DNA from: Occultella aeris
GTDB lineage: Bacteria > Actinomycetota > Actinomycetes > Actinomycetales > Beutenbergiaceae
Reading direction: 5' to 3'
DNA length: 64,000 nt
Assembly: GCF_902703175.1 (NCBI RefSeq)
Contig: NZ_CACRYJ010000061.1
Location: 1 to 64,000 of the forward strand
Below are positions 26,682 to 35,270 of the stretch, one piece after another. How positions within the stretch are numbered: the stretch's first letter is position 1; every line of letters begins with the position of its first letter. A program made the position numbers and the translations under genes. The notes under the pieces were generated by a model. That model ran no database searches and was not told the origin of the DNA. It saw nothing but the letters and a program-made list of their open reading frames with translations.

Positions 26682-27215
26682 ATGTCGCTGCTGCTCATCG
26701 AATCCACCACCCCCACCGACGAGGGTGCCCGCTCCTACCTCGACCGGATCGCAGCGGCACTCGAGCCGGCCGGCGCAGACTTCGTCGAGGCCCAGGTCAC
26801 CGCGGACGGCAAGGTCTTCGTCATCGCCGACCTCGAGGGCGATGCGACGAGCGAGGGCGCGCAGGATGCGCTGCGGCAGGCCGGAATCGGGGTCGAGGAC
26901 TCCGCGCCGGTGCGCCTCGTCGGGGCGGACCTGGCCGAGATCAAGGCGAAGCGACCGGCCGGCCAGTACCTGGTCGAGTGGGACATCCCCGCCGGCATCA
27001 CCATGGATGCCTACCTGACCCGCAAGGCCGAGAAGAGCCCTCTGTACGACCAGGTCCCGGACGTGGAGTTCCTGCGCACCTATGTGCGCGAGGACATGGT
27101 GAAGTGCCTGTGCTTCTACGACGGCGAGGACGAGGCCGCCGTCCGGCGCGCCCGCGACGTGGTCTCCACCCCCGTGGACCGCCTGCACGAACTGGACACC
27201 AAGGTCTTCGGATGA
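26682..27215 (+). CDS. DUF4242 domain protein (SCO4226-like nickel-binding family)
   Basis: A 177-residue protein from ATG 26682 with GGAAGAGG upstream. The C-terminal half (YLVEWDIPAGITMDAYLTRK, VEFLRTYVREDMVKCLCFYD, DVVSTPVDRLHEL) matches DUF4242, a ferredoxin-like fold whose member SCO4226 binds nickel. The N-terminal half (LLLIESTTPTDEGARSYLDR) appears to be a second, diverged copy of the same fold. It heads a five-function operon: its stop overlaps the acyl-CoA-dehydrogenase-like start by ATGA. Ni binding is by homology only. Confidence 0.75.
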   Translation: MSLLLIESTTPTDEGARSYLDRIAAALEPAGADFVEAQVTADGKVFVIADLEGDATSEGAQDALRQAGIGVEDSAPVRLVGADLAEIKAKRPAGQYLVEWDIPAGITMDAYLTRKAEKSPLYDQVPDVEFLRTYVREDMVKCLCFYDGEDEAAVRRARDVVSTPVDRLHELDTKVFG

Positions 27216-28288
27216 GTATCGCCACCGCGTCGGCGCTCGGGGCCACGCTACCCAGCGGGCACCTCGAGGAGATCGCGGCCGACGCGGCCCGGGTGGACAC
27301 CGAACGGGTCGACCTGCGGCCCGCCGTGCGCCAGATCCTCACCGGCGGAGGTCTGCACCGCGGCGCCGATGGGGTGGGCGACCAGGCGGCGGTGATCGCG
27401 GACGTCGCCACCCGGTGCATGAGCACGGCATTCTCGCTGTGGGGGCACCGGATGACCATCGAGTACCTGGACCGGTTCGGTGGGCCCGAGCACCTCCAGC
27501 CGCTGACGGACCTGGTCTCCGGCACACGGCCCGGGGTCTCGGCCATGGGCGCCTCGTTCCGGCACCTCGCCCAGGTGCGGGCCGGCGTCGAGCCCACGGG
27601 TCTCGGCGTGCAGGCTCGCCCGGACGGGCACGAACTCGTCCTCGACGGGTTCCTGCCGTACGCGACCAACCTGCACGATGACGCCGTCGTCGTCCTCGGC
27701 GCCCACCGCCTCGATCCGGACGGGGTCACGGACGTGATCCTTGCGATCGACCTCGACCAGCCCGGACTGGCGGTCCGAGAGGCCACGGACCTCCTCGCGT
27801 TGAACTCCACGACGTCCGGCTCGCTGCGCTTCGAGGGCGTCCGGGTGCCGGCTGGCGCCGTGCTGCCGACCCCTTTCCTTGACCTCGTCGGCGGCGTCCG
27901 CGGCGTGTTCCTGGTGCTGCAGACCGCGTTCTGCCTGGGGCACGCCGCGGGTTCCCTCGCATCTGTGGCCGACGTGCCGGCCGGTCCATTCGCCGACGAG
28001 GTCGCGGCCCGGTCCGCCGACCAGGAGCGGTTGACCGGTCTCCTCGGCGACCTCGCTGCCGACGCTCGGGGCGCGACCGACCACGGCGGGTACCTGCGGC
28101 TCCGGCTGGAATCGATGGAGCAGGCCCAGGCCGCCGCGCAACTGGCACTGTGCCTGGCTGGGGGCCGCGGCTACACGCGCACCCATCCGGTCGCGCGCCG
28201 GTTGCGGGAGTCCGCGTTCCTGCCCGTACAGGCCCCGACGAAGGGACAGCTCCTGTGGGAACTGCAGTCGCTGAACTCCGAGGCGTAG
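27212..28288 (+). CDS. Acyl-CoA dehydrogenase family flavoprotein
   Basis: A 358-residue protein, start at ATG 27212 overlapping the upstream stop (ATGA). The acyl-CoA dehydrogenase layout is visible: helical N-terminal part, beta-barrel with DGHELVLDGFLPYATNLHDD and NSTTSGSLRFEGVRVPAGAV, then the C-terminal helical bundle ending GGRGYTRTHPVARRLRESAF. No canonical catalytic Glu could be assigned, so it may be a monooxygenase-like or desulfurisation-type relative rather than a beta-oxidation enzyme. Its coupling with a nitrate/sulfonate-type ABC importer supports action on the imported compound. Confidence 0.78.
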   Translation: MSIATASALGATLPSGHLEEIAADAARVDTERVDLRPAVRQILTGGGLHRGADGVGDQAAVIADVATRCMSTAFSLWGHRMTIEYLDRFGGPEHLQPLTDLVSGTRPGVSAMGASFRHLAQVRAGVEPTGLGVQARPDGHELVLDGFLPYATNLHDDAVVVLGAHRLDPDGVTDVILAIDLDQPGLAVREATDLLALNSTTSGSLRFEGVRVPAGAVLPTPFLDLVGGVRGVFLVLQTAFCLGHAAGSLASVADVPAGPFADEVAARSADQERLTGLLGDLAADARGATDHGGYLRLRLESMEQAQAAAQLALCLAGGRGYTRTHPVARRLRESAFLPVQAPTKGQLLWELQSLNSEA

Positions 28289-30246
28289 CGGTCTCCTACG
28301 GCGGGCACCCGGTGCTCGCCGACGTCGATCTGCGGATCGAGCCGGGCGAACTGCTCGCGATCGTCGGGCCCTCCGGGGCCGGGAAGTCGACCCTGCTGAG
28401 GGTGCTCGCCGGTCTGCGTCAGGCGGATTCCGGGCAGGTGGTGCGGCCGGAGTCCGACGGCGGATCGACCCGGATGGTGTTCCAGGCGCCGCACCTGCTG
28501 CCTTGGCGCAGCGTGTTCGCGAACGTCCGGATCGGGCTGGAGTACCGCGCGAACGACGGCCACCGACGGCGCGGCCGCGCGGACGCGAACGCGCGCGTCG
28601 CGACGGCCCTGGCCGAGCTGGGCATCGCCGACCTCGCGGACCGGCGCCCCGCGCAGCTGTCCGGCGGGCAGGCCCAACGGGTCGCGGTCGCGCGCGCCGT
28701 CGTGGCGAACCCCTCGCTGCTGCTCCTGGACGAGCCGTTCGGCGCACTCGACCCACTCACCCGCGCCGACGCGCAGGACTGGTTGCGGGGTGTACGCGAG
28801 CGGCTCGGGCTCGCCACGGTCCTGATCACCCACGACCTCGAGGAGGCCCTCTACCTCGGCGACCGGGTCGGTCTCCTGCATGGCACGCCGGGACCGCTGG
28901 AGTTCCTCTCCTCCCCCGTCCACGAGCGCACCGACCTCGCCGACGGCACCGCCCGCGCCGCGCTGCTGGCGCGGTTCACGAGCAGCGGCGAGAGCACCGA
29001 CCTGTCGGCGGACGGCGAACCGATACTCGTCGCCGACCCGGAGCCGGCCGGCGCCTCCCGCCGCCAGCTGTTCACCGTGGGCAGCGCGGCGACCCTGCTC
29101 GCGCTGCCCGCGGTCGCGGCGGGCATCGCACATGCCACCGACCAGGCCTCCACCGAAGCCGGCGCCGACCCCGGCGCCGGCACCGCGCCGGCCGATCGGG
29201 CCACGCTCCGGATCGGCTACCTGCCGATCACGGACGCATCGCCGCTCCTGCTCGCACACGCGAACGGTGACTTCGCGGACCGAGGCATCGACGTCCCCGA
29301 ACCCACCTTGTTCCGAGGCTGGGCGCCCCTGGTCGAGGCCCTTCAGGGTGGCCAGGTGGACATCGTGCACCTGCTCATGCCGCTCGCGATCCAGTTGCGC
29401 TACGGCGCCGGTGTGCCGGTCAAGGTCCTGGCCTGGAACCACACCAACGGGTCGGCGCTCGCCGTCGCCCACGAGGTGTCCGAACTCGCCGACCTGGCCG
29501 GCACCACGTTCGCCGTGCCGGGCTGGTACTCCGTCCACAACGTGGTGTTCCAGAAGATGCTGCGCGACGCCGGGCTGGAACCCGTCATCGACACCGAACC
29601 CGGACCCGGGACCGTCCAGCTGGTGGTGCTGGCGCCGGCTGACATGCCCACGGCGCTGGAGTCCGGGACGGTGTCCGGATACATCGTCGCCGAGCCGTTC
29701 TGCGCGGTGGCCGAGGTGCAGGGCATCGGCAAGATCCTGCGCTTCACCGGGGACGTCTGGAAGGACCATGCCTGCTGCGTGACGGTGGTCCATGAGCGGC
29801 TCGTGAGCGAGCGGCCCGACGTGGCGGCGCGCGCGCTGGAGGCGATCGTGGCCGCCCAGCTGCGGATCCGCGAGGACCGGCACGGCGCCGCCGTCGCTCT
29901 GTCCGAGGGCGGCTACCTCCCGCAGCCACTGCCAGCGATCGAGCTGACGCTCACCGAGGACCAGGATCCGGCCTATGTGAGTTCCGGAGCAGTGCAGCAC
30001 CCCGAGTGGGGGTCCCACCGGATCGACTTCCAGCCGTACCCGTTCCCCGGCTACACCGCCGAGCTGGTCGACGCGATGCGAGAGACCACCGTGGACGACT
30101 CGCTCGAATGGCTGGACGCCGTCGAGACCGCCAGCGTGCACGAGGACCTCGTCACGACGGAACTGAACCTGGCTGCGATCGAGGCCGTCGGCGGACTGAC
30201 CGTGTTCGGGGTCGGCCCCGACCGCGTGGAGGTGATCGAACCATGA
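28255..30246 (+). CDS. Fusion of nitrate/sulfonate-type ABC ATPase with substrate-binding domain
   Basis: A 663-residue protein from GTG 28255, overlapping the end of the dehydrogenase gene by 34 bases. Residues 1-235 are an ATPase of the SsuB/TauB/NrtD group: Walker A VGPSGAGKSTLLRVLAGL (about 40), Q-loop VFQAPHLLPW, signature LSGGQAQRVAVARA, Walker B LLLLDEPFGALD and switch LITHDLEEAL. At about residues 267-287 is a twin-arginine-like hydrophobic segment (SRRQLFTVGSAATLLALPAV). Residues about 315-600 are an NrtA/SsuA-like binding domain (LRIGYLPITDASPLLLAHAN, GGQVDIVHLLMPLAIQLRYG, GYIVAEPFCAVAEV). The size and order resemble cyanobacterial NrtC, but the internal export-like segment is unusual. 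The permease gene follows with an ATGA overlap. Confidence 0.85.
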   Translation: MGTAVAELRGVAVSYGGHPVLADVDLRIEPGELLAIVGPSGAGKSTLLRVLAGLRQADSGQVVRPESDGGSTRMVFQAPHLLPWRSVFANVRIGLEYRANDGHRRRGRADANARVATALAELGIADLADRRPAQLSGGQAQRVAVARAVVANPSLLLLDEPFGALDPLTRADAQDWLRGVRERLGLATVLITHDLEEALYLGDRVGLLHGTPGPLEFLSSPVHERTDLADGTARAALLARFTSSGESTDLSADGEPILVADPEPAGASRRQLFTVGSAATLLALPAVAAGIAHATDQASTEAGADPGAGTAPADRATLRIGYLPITDASPLLLAHANGDFADRGIDVPEPTLFRGWAPLVEALQGGQVDIVHLLMPLAIQLRYGAGVPVKVLAWNHTNGSALAVAHEVSELADLAGTTFAVPGWYSVHNVVFQKMLRDAGLEPVIDTEPGPGTVQLVVLAPADMPTALESGTVSGYIVAEPFCAVAEVQGIGKILRFTGDVWKDHACCVTVVHERLVSERPDVAARALEAIVAAQLRIREDRHGAAVALSEGGYLPQPLPAIELTLTEDQDPAYVSSGAVQHPEWGSHRIDFQPYPFPGYTAELVDAMRETTVDDSLEWLDAVETASVHEDLVTTELNLAAIEAVGGLTVFGVGPDRVEVIEP

Positions 30247-31091
30247 GCGACCTGAGAACCGCCGAGGCTCCGATCCGGGCGACGCCCGCACCGGAGCACA
30301 CCAGCGATGGCACAGGGACCGGCCCCGCGCAGCCCCGCGGCGCCTCCCTGACCAGAAGGGTGCTGGCCCGTCTCGCAGTGGTGGCCGTCGTCCTCGCCCT
30401 GTGGTGGCTGGCCACGAACGTGATCTTCGCCGACAACGCCGTCGTGTCCCGGATGGGCCCGTGGGCGGCGATCTCGGAACTGATCCGTAGCCTGGGCGAC
30501 ATCGCCACGCTCAACGCGATCACCGTTTCCCTCGGCCGTCTCCTCGCCGGACTCGCCCTGTCGATCGTCGTGGCGGTGCCGCTCGGCCTGCTGCTCGGCT
30601 CCAACGCCCTGCTCGACTACGCCTCCGCACCGGTGGTGCAGTTCCTGCGGATGACCTCACCGCTCGCGTGGGCGCCTCTCGTGATCGTGCTGCTCGGCAG
30701 CGGCACGCCGGCCGTTATCGCTCTCGTCGCGCTGGCGACCACCTGGCCGGTGGTGCTGGGCACCGCGAGCGGCCGGCGGGCGATCGACCCCGGCATGCTC
30801 GACATGGTGCACTCACTCGGCGCCACTCGCTGGGAGGGGATCCGCACGGTCGTGCTGCCCGGCCTCGTCAGTCATCTGCGGACCGCGGTCCGGGTCGCGC
30901 TCGGCGTGGGCTGGGTGGTGCTCGTGCCGGCGGAGATGTTCGGAGTCACGAATGGGCTCGGCTATGCGATCCTCAACGCCCGCGACAACCTCGACTACGA
31001 GGCCCTCGCCGCCACGATGCTGCTGATCGGCGTCGTCGGGTTCCTCCTCGACTCGATCCTGCGGGCGGTCGGCGCCGACGACGAGGCCTGA
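30243..31091 (+). CDS. ABC transporter permease, nitrate/sulfonate/taurine type
   Basis: A 282-residue membrane protein, ATG overlapping the upstream stop (ATGA at 30243-30246). Six hydrophobic segments are preceded by a 40-residue Thr/Pro-rich leader. The EAA-like loop MLDMVHSLGATRWEGIRTVV and the C-terminal GLGYAILNARDNLDYEAL are typical of SsuC/TauC/NrtB. It is the only permease of the system and would work as a homodimer with the fused ATPase-binding protein. Substrate unknown. Its last 279 bases are overlapped on the opposite strand by the DUF817 frame. Confidence 0.88.
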   Translation: MSDLRTAEAPIRATPAPEHTSDGTGTGPAQPRGASLTRRVLARLAVVAVVLALWWLATNVIFADNAVVSRMGPWAAISELIRSLGDIATLNAITVSLGRLLAGLALSIVVAVPLGLLLGSNALLDYASAPVVQFLRMTSPLAWAPLVIVLLGSGTPAVIALVALATTWPVVLGTASGRRAIDPGMLDMVHSLGATRWEGIRTVVLPGLVSHLRTAVRVALGVGWVVLVPAEMFGVTNGLGYAILNARDNLDYEALAATMLLIGVVGFLLDSILRAVGADDEA

Positions 31092-31940
31092 GCCGCCCAG
31101 CTCCACCTGTGGCTGCGCCCCGGCCTCACCGTAGAAGCGGCCCTCGCGTGCCTTGACCGCGGCGACGAGCACGAAACTCAGTGAGACCAGGAGCGCCCAC
31201 GAGCCCCACTTGCCGGCGTGCACCATCCGCCAGATCTCCGCCTGATCGGGGTACTGCCAGGCTCCGAGGAACGTCGCGGCGTTCTCGGCGACCCACAGGA
31301 AGAAGCCGATCAGCACGAACGAGACGGTCAGCGGCATCGGATACCGGCGGGTGCCGACGGTGTAGAACACCCGGCTGCGCCACAGCGCCACCACGAAGCC
31401 GGCCGCGATCAGCCATCGCACGTCGGGGAGCACGTGGTGGGTGTAGAAGTTCGCGTACGCGGCCACGGCCAGGAGTACGGCCGGGACCCAGCGGAAGTTC
31501 GTCACGCGCAGGTCGAACCGGCGGAACGCCTGGCACAGGTAGGACCCGACCGCCGCATACATGAAGCCGGAGTACAACGGGACGCCACCGATCATCGCCC
31601 ACGCCTGCTCCGGGTAGGACCACGATCCGGCATTCACCTTGTACAGCTCGAGCGCGAGCCCGATCAGGTGGAACGCCCCGATCACGGCCACCTCGCGCCC
31701 GGTCTCGAGGCGCAGGAGATAGAACACGAGCGTGATGGCCAGGCCGTACAGCAGCAGTGCGTCGTACCGGGCGATCGGCAGCGGCACCACGGAACTCACC
31801 GCGAGGCCGGCGAAGATCGCCGCCGCGAACAGACAGCACTGCACCTGCAGCCAGCCGAACCGCAGCAACTGCCCGACGGCGGCTGCCGCCCTTCTGGAGG
31901 GAGCGGCCACCAGGGCGAGCGTTCCGTGGGTCACGGGCAC
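30813..31940 (-). CDS. DUF817 family integral membrane protein with antisense-overlapping tail
   Basis: About 375 residues from GTG 31940 (GTG 31934 also possible). The first 270 residues are DUF817: RFGWLQVQCCLFAAAIFAGL, YDALLLYGLAITLVFYLLRL, HLIGLALELYKVNAGSWSYP, YAAVGSYLCQAFRRFDLRV, NFYTHHVLPDVRWLI and SFVLIGFFLWVAENAATFLG. Eight or so hydrophobic segments are seen. The family's function is unknown. After VKAREGRFYG no in-frame stop occurs until 30813, so about 104 extra residues are read antisense to the permease gene. Either the protein carries a non-family tail or a stop was lost. Frames extending upstream to 32225 are not credible. Confidence 0.75.
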   Translation of the reverse strand: MPVTHGTLALVAAPSRRAAAAVGQLLRFGWLQVQCCLFAAAIFAGLAVSSVVPLPIARYDALLLYGLAITLVFYLLRLETGREVAVIGAFHLIGLALELYKVNAGSWSYPEQAWAMIGGVPLYSGFMYAAVGSYLCQAFRRFDLRVTNFRWVPAVLLAVAAYANFYTHHVLPDVRWLIAAGFVVALWRSRVFYTVGTRRYPMPLTVSFVLIGFFLWVAENAATFLGAWQYPDQAEIWRMVHAGKWGSWALLVSLSFVLVAAVKAREGRFYGEAGAQPQVELGGSGLVVGADRPQDRVEEEPDDADQQHRGGEGLVVEVVAGVEDRIAEPIRDSEHLRRHEHHPAHAERDPDRGPQMTDEAGQHDRADPLPASGAE

Positions 31941-32092
31941 GAGCGTGCCAGCGGCGCCGGCCCAGTCGCGCGCCCGGACCGCCGATTCCGCAGGACCCGT
32001 CCACCAGCCCCACGCAACCTCCTCGCCGTGTCCACGATCGGCCACGTCCCTGGCGACCACTCCCCCGTCCGGACCCCCGGCGAGGGCCCGGC

Positions 32093-32201
32093 GAGCGTGC
32101 GGATCTTCGGCGCATGGGGCACATGGGCCGAGCAACGACACCCTCGCGCTCACCAGCCCCCGCCGAGCGTGCGGATCTTCGGCGCATAGGGCGCATGGGC
32201 C
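32093..32201. repeat. Direct repeat of about 38 bp upstream of ligD
   Basis: The sequence beginning GAGCGTGCGGATCTTCGGCG occurs at 32093-32130 and again at 32164-32201, with three or so differences, 71 bp apart. It lies in the intergenic region between DUF817 and ligD. It is not an obvious transposon end; it could be a regulatory or simple duplicated element. Confidence 0.7.
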
Positions 32202-32289
32202 GCAGAAGGGCTCCTTCGCGACCACCGACCGGGGCGAGATCGACCGCCTGGGCGAGCGGCCGCCGTCGTCCGCCTGTCACCATGTGGGG

Positions 32290-34959
32290 ATGGCCCGTAG
32301 TTCCGAGACGTCCGTGGTGGTGGACGGCCGCCGGGTGCGCCTGACGAACCTGGACAAGGTGCTCTACCCCGCGACCGGCACCACGAAGGCCGAGGTGATC
32401 GCCTACTACTCCGAGATCGCCCCGGTGATGCTGCCGCACTGCTCGGGGCGACCGGCCACGCGCAAGCGCTGGGTGAACGGGGTGGGCACCGAGGACGAGC
32501 CCGGCCAGGTGTTCTTCACGAAGAACCTCGACTCGGGCACGCCGGACTGGGTGGTCCGCGCCGAGCTGGCGCACAGCGACCACACGAACGTCTACCCGCT
32601 CGTCGGCGACCGGGCCACCCTGGTCTGGCTCGCCCAGATGGCCGCCCTCGAGATCCACGTGCCGCAGTGGCGGTTCGACTCCGCCGGCCAGCCACGCAAC
32701 CCGGACCGGATCGTCTTCGACCTCGACCCCGGCCCCGGCATCGACCTGCCGCAGGTAGCGCAGGTGGCGGTGCTCGTGCGCGAGGTGCTCGCCGGGATGG
32801 GCATGGACGCGGTCCCGGTGACCAGTGGTTCCAAAGGCATCCACGTCTACGCGGCCCTGCCCGGCGCACACCCCTCCCGGCAGATCAGCGACCTCGCCAA
32901 GGAACTCGCCCGGAGCCTGGAGGCCGACCACCCGGACCTGGTGGTCTCGGAGATGGCGAAGGCCAAGCGGGTCGGCAAGGTGTTCATCGACTGGAGCCAG
33001 AACCATTCGAACAAGACCACGGTGGCTCCGTACTCCCTACGCGGGCGCAGCCACCCGACCGTCGCCGTGCCCCGCACCTGGGACGAGCTCGCGGACCCGG
33101 AGCTGCGGCACCTGGACCTGACCGAGGTACCCACACTGGTCGCCGAGCGCGGCGACCCGATGGCTGCGCTGGAGAGCCTCGCCCACGCCATGGACACCGC
33201 CGGTGGGCACGGCCCGGACCGGCTGACCACCTACCGCGCCAAGCGGGACGCGGCGAGGACCCCGGAGCCGGTGCCGCACGCGCCGCCGCCGGACGTCACC
33301 GAGCCGGTGTTCGTGATCCAGGAGCACCACGCGAGCCGGTTGCACTGGGACCTGCGGCTGGCGCACGACGGGGTCCTGGTGAGCTGGGCGCTGCCGAAGG
33401 GGGTGCCGACGGACCCGGCCGGCAACCACCTCGCCGTGCAGACCGAGGACCACCCGATGGAGTACCTGACGTTCCACGGGTCCATCCCGAAGGGTGAGTA
33501 CGGCGCCGGGGAGATGACGATCTGGGACACCGGCACCTACGAGCTGGAGAAGTGGCGCGAGGGCAAGGAGGTCATCGTCACCCTGACCGGGGCCGACGGC
33601 GGTGGGCTCGCCGGGTCGGTCGGGCAAAGCGCCCGGTTCGCGCTGATCCGTACCGGCCGGCGCGACGGCGACGAGAACCACTGGCTGATCCACCTCATGA
33701 AGCCGGCCGGCGGCGGTGGCTCGGGCACGGGCGAGCCCGGAACTGCTGGGTCCGGGACGGGCGGGTCCAGCACCGGCGGGTCCGGTGCTTCTGGATCCGG
33801 CACAAGTGCGCCCGCCTCCCCCGCACGCTCGCCGCGACGACATCGCACCGCCGCTGTGACCCCTCGTGGCGTAGCCAGCGCCACCCCGGCCGAGCCCGTC
33901 TCCCCGCCCGAGCCGGTTGCCCCGGCACGGCCCACTGCCCTGGCCGGACGGGCCGACACCACCGCTCCGCGCCGACCGGTCGTCCCCCCACCCACACCGA
34001 TGCTCGCCACCCTCGGGTCGCCACTGGACGTTCCGGACGGGACCGGCTGGGCCCTGGAGATGAAGTGGGACGGGATGCGGGTGGTCGCCGTCGTGGACCG
34101 GGACGCGGACCCGGTCGTGCGGCTGTGGGCCCGGAGCGGGCGTGACATCACGGCGACGTTTCCCGAGCTGGCGGTGCTGGCGGACTCCGTGGCCGTGGAA
34201 CGCGTGGTGCTCGACGGCGAGATCGTCGCCCTGGACGCCGGCGGCCGCCCGGACTTCGCCGAGCTGCAGCCACGGATGCAGGCGACCAACGCGAGGGAGA
34301 TCGCCGCGGCGGCGGCCCGTCGTCCGGTCCACCTGATGCTCTTCGACGTCCTCGAATTGGACGGCACCGAACTCCTGGACCAGCGCTACGACGACCGCCG
34401 CAGTGCGCTCGAGACGCTCGTCGAGACCCCGGAGGGCGGCCTCGTGCAGGTACCCCCGGTGTTCGACGGCGACCTCGACGCCGCCATCGCGGCCTCCCTG
34501 GCCTGGAACCTCGAGGGCGTCGTGGCCAAGCGACGCGACTCACGCTACCTGCCCGGCCGCCGCGCGTCAGGGTGGGTGAAGATCAAGCACACCCGCACCC
34601 AGGACGTGGTCATCGGAGGCTGGCGCCCCGGGCAGGGCGGCCGCACCGGGCAGGTCGGCTCACTCCTGGCCGGTGTGTACGACGACGACGGCACCCTGCG
34701 GTACGTGGGCCGCGTCGGATCGGGCTTCTCCGCGACGGAAACGGTGGCGTGGGTGCGCGAGTTCGATCCGCTTGCCCTTGCCCGCAGCCCGTTCGCCGAC
34801 GTGCCCGCCCTGGACGCCCGGGACGCGCACTGGATGGAGCCGACCCGGGTGGGCGAGGTGGCGTTCGGTGAGTGGACGCCGACGGGTCGGCTGCGTCACC
34901 CGCGCTGGCGCGGCTGGCGACCGGACATCGATCCGGCCGCCGTACGCCGCGACGGCTGA
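32290..34959 (+). CDS. ligD: Multifunctional NHEJ DNA ligase LigD (polymerase-phosphoesterase-ligase)
   Basis: An 889-residue protein from ATG 32290. Domain order is POL-PE-LIG as in mycobacteria. The primase/polymerase domain (residues 1-300) has RVRLTNLDKVLYPATGTTKA, the metal-binding FDLDPGPG and the third acidic motif VFIDWSQN. The 3'-phosphoesterase domain (about 345-480) has EHHASRLHWDLRLAHDG and FHGSIPKGEYGAGEM. A low-complexity Gly/Ser/Thr/Pro linker (about 480-570) leads to the ATP-dependent ligase with the adenylated lysine in ALEMKWDGMRVV, DGEIVALDAGG, LEGVVAKRRDS and GWVKIK. It fills, trims and seals double-strand breaks together with Ku. Confidence 0.95.
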   Translation: MARSSETSVVVDGRRVRLTNLDKVLYPATGTTKAEVIAYYSEIAPVMLPHCSGRPATRKRWVNGVGTEDEPGQVFFTKNLDSGTPDWVVRAELAHSDHTNVYPLVGDRATLVWLAQMAALEIHVPQWRFDSAGQPRNPDRIVFDLDPGPGIDLPQVAQVAVLVREVLAGMGMDAVPVTSGSKGIHVYAALPGAHPSRQISDLAKELARSLEADHPDLVVSEMAKAKRVGKVFIDWSQNHSNKTTVAPYSLRGRSHPTVAVPRTWDELADPELRHLDLTEVPTLVAERGDPMAALESLAHAMDTAGGHGPDRLTTYRAKRDAARTPEPVPHAPPPDVTEPVFVIQEHHASRLHWDLRLAHDGVLVSWALPKGVPTDPAGNHLAVQTEDHPMEYLTFHGSIPKGEYGAGEMTIWDTGTYELEKWREGKEVIVTLTGADGGGLAGSVGQSARFALIRTGRRDGDENHWLIHLMKPAGGGGSGTGEPGTAGSGTGGSSTGGSGASGSGTSAPASPARSPRRHRTAAVTPRGVASATPAEPVSPPEPVAPARPTALAGRADTTAPRRPVVPPPTPMLATLGSPLDVPDGTGWALEMKWDGMRVVAVVDRDADPVVRLWARSGRDITATFPELAVLADSVAVERVVLDGEIVALDAGGRPDFAELQPRMQATNAREIAAAAARRPVHLMLFDVLELDGTELLDQRYDDRRSALETLVETPEGGLVQVPPVFDGDLDAAIAASLAWNLEGVVAKRRDSRYLPGRRASGWVKIKHTRTQDVVIGGWRPGQGGRTGQVGSLLAGVYDDDGTLRYVGRVGSGFSATETVAWVREFDPLALARSPFADVPALDARDAHWMEPTRVGEVAFGEWTPTGRLRHPRWRGWRPDIDPAAVRRDG

Positions 34960-34989
34960 CGGCGCCGGTCCCCTGCCGCGGCTGTCAGC
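34955..34989 (+). terminator. Possible hairpin terminator after ligD
   Basis: GCTGAC (34955-34960) pairs with GTCAGC (34984-34989) around a GC-rich loop. The stem includes the ligD stop codon. No T run follows, so termination strength is uncertain. Confidence 0.35.
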
Positions 34990-35270
34990 GGTGAGCGGGT
35001 CCGAGACGGCGTAGCCAGTACGAGAGCATCGGGGTCGCAATCCGCGACGCAAGTCTGAGGCGCACGTTCAGGCGGGCACCGTTGGCGTGAGACGGCCTCC
35101 CGGCACCCAATGAGACGAGTGAGACCCTGCACTCCGCCCAGATTGACGCGGCAGCGTTGTGTCGTTCCATTGCAATCGAACATGAGTCGATCTGCGCCTA
35201 AGTCTGATCAAACACGCAGGATCGTCAAAATGGCCACATCATTGCCGGTGGTGAGGCATAGGATGTGGCA
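34960..35270. other. Start of accessory region, no gene
   Basis: No credible gene. The base composition becomes less GC-rich from about 35100. A 16-bp sequence at 35134-35149 (CCGCCCAGATTGACGC) recurs with one mismatch at 39510-39525, beyond the decayed recombinase. Confidence 0.5.
35134..35149. repeat. Left copy of a 16-bp direct repeat (possible att-like site)
   Basis: CCGCCCAGATTGACGC here matches CCGCCCAGAATGACGC at 39510-39525 in 15 of 16 positions, and similarity extends a few bases upstream (CAC before TCCGCC). The pair brackets the DUF5343/HEPN genes, the IS and the recombinase remnant. Confidence 0.45.

Noticed and set aside
30247-32225. Minus frames upstream of DUF817 reaching 32225 or 33006
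   Set aside because: They cross the repeat region and the ligD gene antisense, without family similarity.
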